Origin: Balneolaceae bacterium
Lineage (GTDB): Bacteria > Bacteroidota > Rhodothermia > Balneolales > Balneolaceae
DNA length: 34,311 nucleotides
Reading direction: 5' to 3'
Assembly: GCA_007118695.1 (NCBI GenBank)
Contig: SKRC01000197.1
Span: 1 to 34,311, forward strand
Position 1 is the stretch's first letter, and the number at the start of each line of letters is the position of its first letter. The notes under the pieces are model-generated. The model saw only the letters and a program-made list of their open reading frames with translations, was not told the DNA's origin and searched no databases. This document shows positions 1 through 6,685 of this stretch, one piece after another. The position numbers and the translations under genes are program-made.

Positions 1-177
1 ATTTTTACTTTTTTGGTTAGAGATTGCTTCCCGAGTTCTGGTTGGCCACTTCCACTTCGATATACATAAATACTTTGTCTATATTTTTTGATCTTAATCA
101 ATTAGGAAAAATAGCACCTTAATAATTGTATAAAATTCAAGTTCCAATATAATGACTCGCGTTAAATTTTATCTCCA

Positions 178-612
178 GTGAATAACCAATTAAACACACA
201 AATCGAAATCAAAGATATGCAGGATCCCGTCATTTTCTTTGATGGGGTTTGTAATCTCTGCAATGCGAGTATAAACTATGTGATAGATCACGATCCAAAA
301 GGATATTTTAAATTGTGCGCAATACAGTCTGAAAAAGGAGAGGATTTTCTAAAAAACTATAATCTTACCCCTAAAGAGGTTAAAACAGTTATTCTTTTTG
401 AAAATAACCGGTTATATACCCGGTCAGTCGCTGCACTAAAAATAGCAAAACGGTTAAAAGGCCCGGTCAAACTGACCTGGATATTTATCCTTGTCCCCCG
501 TTTTTTAAGGGATCCTGTGTACAACTACATCGCACGCAACAGATACAGATGGTTCGGAAAAAGAGAGCAGTGCCGTGTTCCGACCCCGGAAATCCGGAAC
601 AGATTTATTTAA
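178..612 (+). CDS. DCC-family thiol-disulfide oxidoreductase (DUF393)
   Basis: 144-residue protein with the defining DCC-family motif FFDGVCNLCN near the N-terminus (D22, C25, C28), so a thioredoxin-like CxxC redox site is present. The C-terminal YNYIARNRYRWFGKRE stretch is also typical of DUF393. The length suits the single-domain form. The start used is a GTG; an in-frame ATG 13 codons later (217) is just as likely because the family core begins right after it and no clear ribosome binding site separates the two. Substrate unknown. It converges on the fosfomycin transferase gene with an 8-nt overlap of their 3' ends. Confidence 0.88.
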   Translation: MNNQLNTQIEIKDMQDPVIFFDGVCNLCNASINYVIDHDPKGYFKLCAIQSEKGEDFLKNYNLTPKEVKTVILFENNRLYTRSVAALKIAKRLKGPVKLTWIFILVPRFLRDPVYNYIARNRYRWFGKREQCRVPTPEIRNRFI

Positions 613-1015
613 AAAATACCATGCTGGAGTACGGTTTTTCCCGGCATGCGGCAAGTCGGGAATGCCAGTTTCCGGTATGGATTTCAAGTTTGTGTCCGTC
701 AGGATCGAGGAAGTAAAGCGAATCCCCTTCGCTACGGTTTTCCTGCCACTGCCTTGTACCTGATCTGAGGATCCGTTCCGACAAGCGTTGGAAATCCATT
801 TCAGATACCGTGAAAGCGGTGTGGGTGTATTCATCAAGCGGCCCGGTTCTTGTTTCGGGGTCAAGGGTCAGACAGATCCATGATTTTCCTGCCAGCAGGT
901 AAGCGCCTTTGTCCCACCGGGCCAGAGGCCGGAAACCAAGCACATCCGTGTAGAATGTAATCGATTCGTCCAGATTCCTCACAGCAAGAGTGATATGATT
1001 AATTCCCTGAATCAT
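605..1015 (-). CDS. fosA: FosA-type fosfomycin thiol transferase (VOC fold)
   Basis: 136-residue glyoxalase-fold enzyme close in length and sequence to FosA, which opens the epoxide of fosfomycin by adding a thiol. The metal ligands of FosA are in place: H7 (GINHITLAV), H65 (YTHTAF) and E111 (HKLEIH). T9, Y39, W46 and the NRSEGDS cation/phosphonate loop (93-99) followed by Y101 are also kept, as is R120 in the SRLAAC segment. These residues fit FosA better than FosB or a generic dioxygenase. Family knowledge says FosA uses glutathione and Mn(II)/K(I); whether this organism makes glutathione cannot be judged here. It stands alone on the minus strand. Confidence 0.88.
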   Translation of the reverse strand: MIQGINHITLAVRNLDESITFYTDVLGFRPLARWDKGAYLLAGKSWICLTLDPETRTGPLDEYTHTAFTVSEMDFQRLSERILRSGTRQWQENRSEGDSLYFLDPDGHKLEIHTGNWHSRLAACREKPYSSMVFFK

Positions 1016-1156
1016 GAATTCCTCTCGTAACGTCTTTTTGATCTGGTTACTAAAAAATTGATCAATAAAGATGCTTTATTTCTTGCCGAAAATCTTGTAA
1101 AAAATATCAGTGTGGTTCATAGTGGATTGATGTATTGGTTGATCAATCATACATTT

Positions 1157-1202
1157 TATAGCTGTGGCGACCCTGGTCGTTTGCCTTCCGGGCACAGCTA
1201 TA
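1157..1202. repeat. Nested inverted repeat (three-way-junction-like)
   Basis: Outer arms TATAGCTGTG (1157-1166) and CACAGCTATA (1193-1202) are perfect 10-bp complements. Inside them CGACC/GGTCG (1168-1172/1175-1179) forms a second stem, and a weak CC/GG pair a third. It sits in the 261-bp gap 1016-1276, which holds no convincing gene. One plus frame through it reads like a hydrophobic signal peptide (FIAVATLVVCLPGTAIYG), so it may instead be a remnant of an exported protein's start. Confidence 0.45.
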
Positions 1203-1276
1203 TACGGCCAACAAACTGAAACGATAAATGAAGAAAATCAAACCATGTCGGATCCATAGCAAACAATAATTACAGC

Positions 1277-1555
1277 ATGATGCCTGCAAACCCTTATGTA
1301 ATCAAGCAACTTAGACCCGAGAATCTTGTCTTGATGAAAGGGTTGTTAAATACCTTCGGAGAAGCTTTTGACAAGCTGGAAACCGCAAGCGGGGCCCTCT
1401 TGTTTCTTGACTATATGAAGGAGCATCCTGAAGAAATACGGCGATATGAAGAGCTCAAGCACCGGCTTATGGAACAACACACGACATACCGGGACAGCTA
1501 CACCCGGGGAAAGAAGAACTATATTGAAAAGATTATTGCCCGGGCTAAATCATGA
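1277..1555 (+). pseudogene. In-frame chimera: AAC(3)-I-like GNAT N-terminus fused to GrpB C-terminus
   Basis: 92-codon open frame made of two unrelated family pieces. Residues 6-38 (YVIKQLRPENL...FGEAFDKLETAS) match the first helix-strand of AAC(3)-I-type GNAT acetyltransferases. From about residue 40 (ALLFLDYMKEHPEEIRRYEELK... RDSYTRGKKNYIEKIIARA) it matches the C-terminal third of GrpB-family (UPF0157) nucleotidyltransferase-like proteins. The join lies near 1394. Neither the acetyl-CoA site of GNAT nor the GrpB active site is present, so no enzyme activity is expected. It most likely arose by one deletion between two co-directional genes that happened to keep the frame. Whether it is expressed is unknown. 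Confidence 0.72.
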
Positions 1556-1640
1556 TGCAGTTTTAATTCTATCAAAGGATTATGCCGGTGATCCACTTAT
1601 CATTATAAACACCAGAACCCAATCCATTTGGAGGTCGAAA

Positions 1641-2027
1641 ATGAACCAACCGTACAAACCCGAATCCTACAATTCAGTATCCCCTTATTTTGTAGTGAAC
1701 GGAGCCCAGCAAATGGTTGACTTGTTAAAAAAGCTTTTCGATGCAAAAGAAAAACGACGTTATGATATGCTTGACGGGACGATCATGCACACTGAAGTTC
1801 AGGTTGATGATTCAATCATAATGATCGGGGAAGCATCCGAACAATTTCCGGCAAACACTCATATGATGCATGTGTATGTTCCAAATGCAGATATGATTTT
1901 TGAAAAAGCCCTGAGCCTGAATTGTGAATCTGTTGAACCGCCAAAAGAAAGAGATGGCGATCCTGACTTGCGTGGTACGTTTAAAGACTTTGCCGGAAAT
2001 ACCTGGTCTGTTGCAACTCAATTGTGA
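1641..2027 (+). CDS. VOC-family protein (glyoxalase-like fold)
   Basis: 128-residue protein of the vicinal-oxygen-chelate superfamily. It has two beta-alpha-beta-beta-beta units: SVSPYFVVNGAQQMVDLLKKLFDAK at the start of unit 1, and HMMHVYVPNADMIFEKALSLNCESV opening unit 2. The family ending DLRGTFKDFAGNTWSVATQ is also present. Start ATG 1641 is chosen because GGAGG (1630-1634) precedes it by six bases and the fold begins right there, although the frame stays open further upstream. Substrate unknown; a metal triad is not obvious, so it could be a PhnB/YdeK-type binding protein rather than an enzyme. Confidence 0.85.
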   Translation: MNQPYKPESYNSVSPYFVVNGAQQMVDLLKKLFDAKEKRRYDMLDGTIMHTEVQVDDSIIMIGEASEQFPANTHMMHVYVPNADMIFEKALSLNCESVEPPKERDGDPDLRGTFKDFAGNTWSVATQL

Positions 2028-2090
2028 TTGTCCAAGGTTCTGTAAACCTGGAGCAAAAACTTAAAGCTGATTATCATTCCTTAATCGGGT

Positions 2091-2300
2091 TTACCAGATA
2101 TAATCGATAACAGGAGGTTCTGATCCTGCTTTCCGGATGATCCGGGCAATTTGTCCTCTGTGATGTTGCCCATGAAGGGCTACGTGTATGATTAATTCGG
2201 AAATATCGTTGTGATAAGTCGTGCCTTTACTGTTCTTATACTTTACCGTACCCGACAATTGTTCTTCAGAATGTGAGTTGGGTATCCGTCCCGCTTTCAC
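2091..2300 (-). pseudogene. C-terminal fragment of a DinB-family protein
   Basis: 69 codons carrying only the last part of a DinB/YfiT-like four-helix protein. The HVALHGQHHRGQIARIIRK segment holds the HxxxHRGQ helix with metal-ligand histidines, and GSEPPVIDYIW is the usual family ending. A full member has about 150-170 residues, so roughly the N-terminal half is missing. The frame can begin only at a GTG (2300) and is closed upstream by a stop at about 2345. Just upstream another minus frame reads MMLKLGFRVKELIGGIDW then stop, possibly part of a different gene joined here, but I cannot name it. Confidence 0.65.
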
Positions 2301-2481
2301 CAGTCGATGCCGCCAATCAGTTCTTTTACCCGAAAGCCGAGTTTAAGCATCATTAGAACCTTTTTGGGACACCAGATTGTAATATAGTGCCGTACCAGAT
2401 ATTAGGCCATGAAAAACACTTTATCTTTAATTTTGTGTTTTCATAAATAATATATATTAGTGATATCTCTGCTTTATTTCA

Positions 2482-3330
2482 ATGATTGCTATGGAATACA
2501 ATGAGTACAAGCCGCATCCTCTTTTGTCTGATTATATCGAGTGTTACTGGAGTGCATATGCCGAGCGCCCACCATTCCGGGAGCAGGAATCCCTGATACC
2601 GGACGGCACAATTGAGCTTATGTTCAATTTCGGGGATGATTACTCACAGGTGATCAACGAAGAGAAAAAATTGATCAAGGGATCGCATGTGATCGGCATT
2701 CGCCAAGAAGCTCTGCGAATTTCACAGACATCGAAGCAGGATTTTTTCTGCATCCGGTTTCGGCCGGGTGGTATGTTTCCTTTTTTCGGGATTCCGGCCC
2801 ACCGCTTTGCCAATGGATTTTACACCCTTGAGGAACTGATCGGCCCCGAATATAAAGCTGTCGAAGAGAAGCTTTTTCATGCCCGCGACAACTACAGAAG
2901 GGTAAAAATCATTGAAGAGTATCTTTTCAAAAAGTTCACGAACCGATTGGAGGACCACCGGTTTGTTATACAATGCCTTGATGTCCTGGATCAACCGGGG
3001 ACTGTACAGATACAGGGCCTGGCAAATAAGTTCAATACCAACTACAAAACTATCGAACGAAAGTTTGCTAAAGTGGTTGGCCTCACGCCATCCCATTTTC
3101 TGAAGATAAGGCGTTTCAACAGGGCCCTGTTTACCATCTATTCGCTCAAATACAAAACACTCACCGAAGTTGCCCTCGACAGCGGATATTACGACCAGCC
3201 ACACTTCAACCGGGAGTTCAGGCAGCTCACCGGCCTCAGTCCCGGTGAATTTTTAAAAGAACAGTTCAAGATCGTTGAGGTGATTCAGCCGGCTCTCGCC
3301 GGCAGATTGTCGAATTCGTACAAGCTGTAA
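2482..3330 (+). CDS. AraC-family transcriptional regulator with DUF6597-type sensor domain
   Basis: 282 residues. The N-terminal half (5-120) has the pattern of DUF6597 (PHPLLSDYIECYWS, then LIPDGTIELMFNFGDD, then FFCIRFRPGGMFPFFG), a cupin-like sensor found in Bacteroidota AraC regulators. The C-terminal 170-265 carries the two helix-turn-helix units, the second ending in the AraC signature ALDSGYYDQPHFNREFRQLTGLSPGEF. Start ATG 2482; another ATG at 2491 is equally possible. It probably controls the VOC and membrane-protein pair 68 bp downstream on the same strand, though that is inferred from position only. Confidence 0.88.
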   Translation: MIAMEYNEYKPHPLLSDYIECYWSAYAERPPFREQESLIPDGTIELMFNFGDDYSQVINEEKKLIKGSHVIGIRQEALRISQTSKQDFFCIRFRPGGMFPFFGIPAHRFANGFYTLEELIGPEYKAVEEKLFHARDNYRRVKIIEEYLFKKFTNRLEDHRFVIQCLDVLDQPGTVQIQGLANKFNTNYKTIERKFAKVVGLTPSHFLKIRRFNRALFTIYSLKYKTLTEVALDSGYYDQPHFNREFRQLTGLSPGEFLKEQFKIVEVIQPALAGRLSNSYKL

Positions 3331-3397
3331 TTTCGGTGCTGTTCTAAATTATGTCTTCGAACAGAAACAAGAACCCAACAGGCAAGGTGATTCCATC

Positions 3398-3811
3398 ATG
3401 ACTATGAAACTGGTACCCTATATCAGCTTCCAGGGCAACTGTGAGGAAGCCCTTGGATTCTACAAGGCCATTTTTAACGGAAAGGTGACTATTGAGCAAC
3501 GCTACGACGTACCCGAATTACAGGCACCGGAGGAATACCGGGATAAGGTTTTGCACGCCTCCCTGCAATTTGGTGAAAACATTCTTTTGGCATGCGATAC
3601 ATTTCCAGGTCAGGAGACAAAGAAGACCAGCGGGGATGTCTCCCTCTCTGTTTTGCTTGAGGACCGTGAGGAAGGGCGTAGGATTTTTAACGCCCTTGCA
3701 GAGGGAGGTAACGTACATCACGCTTACGAAAAACAGTTCTGGGGCGACTGGCACGGAAACCTCACGGACAAGTACGGCATCCGCTGGATGGTAAACGCTG
3801 AAACGGAATGA
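3398..3811 (+). CDS. PhnB/YjdN-like VOC-family protein
   Basis: 137 residues with the PhnB-like VOC signature: KLVPYISFQGNCEEALGFYK at the N-terminus, a central HASLQFGENILLACD strand pair, and the family ending FWGDWHGNLTDKYGIRWMVN. This group is often mislabelled as 3-demethylubiquinone methyltransferase; it has the VOC fold and no methyltransferase motif. Its TGA stop overlaps the ATG of the next gene (ATGA), so the two are very likely translated together. Function unknown. Confidence 0.87.
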   Translation: MTMKLVPYISFQGNCEEALGFYKAIFNGKVTIEQRYDVPELQAPEEYRDKVLHASLQFGENILLACDTFPGQETKKTSGDVSLSVLLEDREEGRRIFNALAEGGNVHHAYEKQFWGDWHGNLTDKYGIRWMVNAETE

Positions 3812-4302
3812 AGAAGCTGACCGGAAAGGGAGCCAGGTTTCTCAAAACCATTCACATCGTTTGCATTGCCATCTGGTTTGGAGGGGTGATGAGCTGGTTC
3901 CCGCTTGTTTATGGTGCCGACATCAGTAATTTTGAGACAACCTACGCTGCCTATCTAAATATGCGCTCCATTGCCTGGAACGTAATCGGGTGGGGAGGAA
4001 TCGGGAGTTTGCTTACCGGCCTGATGAACGCCCTCTTTACCAACTGGGGCCTTTTCAAACACAAGTGGCTTACCGTAAAGTTTTTTACCGTGGTTTGCCT
4101 GATTTTGTACGGGATGTTTTTTTTGGAAGCCAGGATGCTGCTGAATATTGACCTGCTTGAATTGAACGGAGCTTCTGCGCTGGAGAGTGAGGCTTTTTTG
4201 AGAAACCATGCATACATCCGATACGGTCTGATTTTGGAGGTGGCTGTGTTTGTTTTCATTATTTCGGTTTCTGTGTTTAAACCGTGGAAAAAAAGTGGAT
4301 GA
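3808..4302 (+). CDS. DUF2269/CopD-like integral membrane protein
   Basis: 164 residues with four predicted membrane segments: FLKTIHIVCIAIWFGGVMSW, a segment near IAWNVIGWGGIGSLLTGLM, the WLTVKFFTVVCLILYGMFF stretch, and a C-terminal LILEVAVFVFIISVSVF. The first helix with KTIHIVCIAIWFGG resembles DUF2269/CopD-type four-helix proteins, where an HxxxxxxWxG helix is typical; haem or metal binding is not shown. It starts inside the stop of the upstream VOC gene (ATGA overlap), implying a two-gene operon. Confidence 0.75.
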   Translation: MKKLTGKGARFLKTIHIVCIAIWFGGVMSWFPLVYGADISNFETTYAAYLNMRSIAWNVIGWGGIGSLLTGLMNALFTNWGLFKHKWLTVKFFTVVCLILYGMFFLEARMLLNIDLLELNGASALESEAFLRNHAYIRYGLILEVAVFVFIISVSVFKPWKKSG

Positions 4303-4380
4303 AATTTATGGCAGGATACTTAAAGCAGTATTAGCTGCAAAACCTGTACATAAAATAGGAGGATAGGACAATGGCTGAGC

Positions 4381-5081
4381 TTAACTTTTCAGATAACTAG
4401 TCCTTAGTGGTTCAGGGAATTTCTCGATTGCATATCGCAGCATGGTACGAGGCATCTTTTCGTGACGGGATTTCAAAATTCCTTCAATCGATTCTGATCT
4501 CTGTTACCGATTTCACGCAGCATCCAGCCGACTGCTTTATGGATCAAATCATGATCATCCCCGAGAGGCAGATCGGCAATCTTCAGTGTATCTTCAAATT
4601 GCCCGTTTTTAATGAAATGGAGTGTTGCAAGCATGGATATTCTGCGTTCCCATAAATTATCCGATTCAGCCAGTTTGTAGAGAAGTTCTTTCGGTTTATC
4701 CATAAGCCAGACTCCAATAATCTTTGGTGCTGAACTGTCGACCAAATCCCAATTATTGATATACCGGATATTGGTCAGATAGAAATCATAAATCTGTTTT
4801 TGTTCCTGTTTATCCGATTTGGGAAATTTGTAAGTGAGTATGAACTATGCCAACAGTCTCTCTTCGTGGTAGGGCGATCGAATCAGATGCTTAATTTCAT
4901 TCAAAGGGAGTTGATGATACTTCCTGTCGATCTTTCTTAATTCCGGAGTCCGTATACCAAGAAACTTGTCTCCTTCACCATATTCACCCGGTCCGGTTTT
5001 AAAGAAACGGCTGGAATGTGCCGCAATTTCCGGATCAGCAATAGAATGAAGTTCTTGCTTGATAATTACGGCTTTTTGCAT
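4381..5081 (-). pseudogene. AlkD-family DNA alkylation repair gene, broken by an amber stop and a frameshift
   Basis: Read on the minus strand, the gene encodes a HEAT-repeat DNA glycosylase of the AlkD family (7-methylguanine repair). The N-terminal part (4848-5081) has KFLGIRTPELRKI and SPYHEERLLA. An in-frame TAG at 4845-4847 follows where the family has a leucine, and the same frame then continues FILTYKF...YINNWDLVDSSAPKIIG...WERRISMLATLHFI...DLIHKAVGWMLREIGNRDQ. Near 4473 the frame stops at LKEF-TGA, but shifting by one base restores LKSRHEKMPRTMLRYAIEKFPEPLR and ends at TAA 4381-4383. One T lost from a T5 run explains this. Two separate lesions make a functional product unlikely unless they are sequencing errors. 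Confidence 0.85.
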
Positions 5082-5194
5082 GGGATCTTATTATTGCATC
5101 AGTTCTTTCTGAAATCCATCCTTTTGAATCGTCAGCCCGCAGATGGAATGTATAGAAAACTTTCGGTACCACGTAATGGCACCGAAAACCACCT

Positions 5195-5338
5195 TTATTC
5201 TATGTGCTCCATCTGTTTTCCCTTTTCTCCGGACTTTGTCAGCATGTAGATCGATGATGACAAAACGAAGAAGGCAAACGAAACGCTGAGGATAAACAAG
5301 CCCAGCCCGAGGGGTGATGTCCAGCTATACCATTCCAT
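5195..5338 (-). CDS. 47-residue single-span membrane protein
   Basis: Small open frame on the minus strand starting at ATG 5336-5338 with AGGAG five bases upstream and ending at TAA 5195-5197. The peptide has one clear hydrophobic span (GLGLFILSVSFAFFVLSSSI, residues 11-30) preceded by MEWYSWTSP and followed by a charged tail (KSGEKGKQMEHIE), so an N-out/C-in topology is likely. It lies 41 bp behind the HMA-like gene in the same direction and is probably co-transcribed with it. I do not recognise a family; small membrane proteins of this shape often attach to transporters or oxidases. Confidence 0.65.
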   Translation of the reverse strand: MEWYSWTSPLGLGLFILSVSFAFFVLSSSIYMLTKSGEKGKQMEHIE

Positions 5339-5379
5339 ATTTTCTCCTTTTTTAAGTTAACATTTACAGTTTATGGTTC

Positions 5380-5643
5380 TTAACATGACAATTTATGCAT
5401 TGCCAAAACTTTACAATGGATGCCTGCTTTGTGAAGGACAGTGACTATGTCATGAGGTTTCACAGAATCGGTTTCGATTCTCAGGATCTTTTCCCAATCA
5501 TCCAAATCCACACTCCACTCCCTGATGCCCGGCATATCGTTTAGCATCTGAGAGATGAAACGAACCTCAACGGGCGTCTGTAAAGACGTTTTGAAGACCA
5601 GGATTTCAGAGATCACCGCCGATTTATTTATTTGTTCCTGCAT
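5380..5643 (-). CDS. HMA-like ferredoxin-fold protein without the CxxC metal motif
   Basis: 87 residues with the beta-alpha-beta-beta-alpha-beta pattern of heavy-metal-associated domains: a first strand ILVFKTSL, helix VRFISQMLNDMPGI, strand REWSVDLDDWEKILRIET, then helix KPHDIVTVLHKAGIHCKVL. The MxCxxC metal loop is replaced by KTSLQTP, so copper chaperone activity by the usual ligands is not expected. The pattern suits the Bacteroidota group of HMA-like proteins that lack metal cysteines. Divergent from the MarR gene with a 101-bp shared upstream region; it probably forms a two-gene unit with the 47-residue membrane protein downstream. Confidence 0.7.
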   Translation of the reverse strand: MQEQINKSAVISEILVFKTSLQTPVEVRFISQMLNDMPGIREWSVDLDDWEKILRIETDSVKPHDIVTVLHKAGIHCKVLAMHKLSC

Positions 5644-5706
5644 GATTCAATGCTTTATCCATCAGAATTCACTACTTTTTACTTAGCAAATGACTATCTT
5701 GTATAG

Positions 5707-5717
5707 TAAGTAACTTA
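5707..5717. promoter_or_regulatory. Likely MarR operator in the divergent promoter
   Basis: TAAGTAACTTA is a palindrome about a central base, 28 bp before the marR start. It overlaps further ACTT/AAGT copies (ACTTATCAAGT at 5713-5723, ACTTAG at 5680-5685). Dense short inverted repeats between a MarR gene and a divergent neighbour are the usual layout of an autoregulatory operator. Confidence 0.5.
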
Positions 5718-5744
5718 TCAAGTAAGATAAATAATTCAGTATTA

Positions 5745-6224
5745 ATGGCAAAGAAAAAAATGAGCAGGCATGAATTGATTGAGGAAATCAATGCAGACGG
5801 GCGAAAAATGTCCACGGTTACCGTCATTTTTCATCAAACCATAGCAGAAAAAGCCGGGTTATCGGGTAGCGATCATAAATATCTGGATCTGCTGTTTCAG
5901 GAAGGGGCAATGACTGCCGGCAGACTGGCAGAACTGACGGGGCTGACCACCGGCGCCGTGACGGGAATTATCGACCGGCTCGAAAAGCAGGGTATGGTAA
6001 AAAGGGAAAGTGACCCGGATGACCGGCGTAAAGTGCTGGTAGTACCACTGATGGAGAATGCCTTTAAGAGACTGGCTCCCGTTTTTGAACCGCTCCGGGA
6101 GGATCTTGAAGCATATTTTGATCCATACTCAGATGAAGAATTGGAGATCATCCGGAAATACCTGGTAGATACCGTCGCGTTTTTTAGCAGTAAAATTCAA
6201 AAGTTGAAAAAAAATAACAGTTAA
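5745..6224 (+). CDS. MarR-family transcriptional regulator
   Basis: 159 residues, the normal MarR length. The winged helix-turn-helix spans about residues 54-100: GAMTAGRLAELTGLTTGAVT as the HTH, recognition helix up to IIDRLEKQGMV, and the wing motif SDPDDRRKVLV. N- and C-terminal helices would form the dimer interface. It usually represses itself and a neighbour in response to a small phenolic or oxidising ligand. Here the likely target is the divergent HMA-like/47-residue membrane pair, given the palindromic site between them; the ligand is unknown. Confidence 0.92.
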   Translation: MAKKKMSRHELIEEINADGRKMSTVTVIFHQTIAEKAGLSGSDHKYLDLLFQEGAMTAGRLAELTGLTTGAVTGIIDRLEKQGMVKRESDPDDRRKVLVVPLMENAFKRLAPVFEPLREDLEAYFDPYSDEELEIIRKYLVDTVAFFSSKIQKLKKNNS

Positions 6225-6392
6225 TTCGGAAGAGACTGATTATGGAATTCTTTACAATTCATTCTATTTAATCACTCGGGCTATGAACCGGTTGGGGCAT
6301 TTAATTGGGATAGTCACAACTGCAGGCTACAATTGTAAGTAGATGGCGGGCGTTGTATATTGGAATAACCGGATAGAAATGGAATATTTTCA

Positions 6393-6593
6393 ATGGATGC
6401 ACTCATCATTAAAAGTAAAAATTGCAGTGATCTGAAGCTGATTAAAGAGCTGGTCAAAAAAATAGGTCTTGAATCCAAAAGTCTCTCGGAAGAAGATATT
6501 GAGGACTTGGGGCTAACTATTTTGATGAAGCAGGCTGACCGCACCAAAACCGTGTCCAGGGAAACGGTGATGAGAAAGTTGGGCGGTGAATGA
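6393..6593 (+). CDS. Antitoxin-like protein of a broken toxin-antitoxin pair
   Basis: 66 residues: MDALIIKSKN, then KLIKELVKKIGLESKSLSEEDIEDLG and TVSRETVMRKL. This matches the small Bacteroidota-type antitoxin-like proteins of the pattern (short strand, helix, acidic SEEDxEDxG, TVSRExxMxKL) that precede RelE-like toxins. Its TGA overlaps the ATG of the next frame (ATGA), the usual coupled layout. The partner toxin is cut off after about 20 codons, so this antitoxin is probably orphaned. Confidence 0.7.
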   Translation: MDALIIKSKNCSDLKLIKELVKKIGLESKSLSEEDIEDLGLTILMKQADRTKTVSRETVMRKLGGE

Positions 6594-6685
6594 AGGTAAT
6601 TTTTCTTGAAAAGTTCAGCAAAGACCTGGACAAATTAAAAGATAAAAAGGCCTGCCAATCTCCACCCTGCCTGACGCCGATATAA
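6590..6685 (+). pseudogene. RelE-like toxin, only the first ~20 codons remain
   Basis: Starting at the ATGA overlap with the antitoxin, the frame reads MKVIFLEKFSKDLDKLKDKK. This is the expected first strand and helix of a RelE/HigB-like mRNA interferase (usual length about 85-95 residues). After codon 20 (6649) the reading becomes QSPPCLTPI, which is only the antisense of the serine-hydrolase gene, and stops at 6683-6685. All catalytic residues of the family lie further downstream, so the toxin is dead. The break is a junction that also truncates the neighbour. Confidence 0.7.

Noticed and set aside
4371-4400. Nine-codon plus-strand ORF with a strong AGGAGG site (MAELNFSDN)
   Set aside because: It overlaps the antisense of the AlkD 3' end, which itself aligns as a natural C-terminus, so the site is probably chance.
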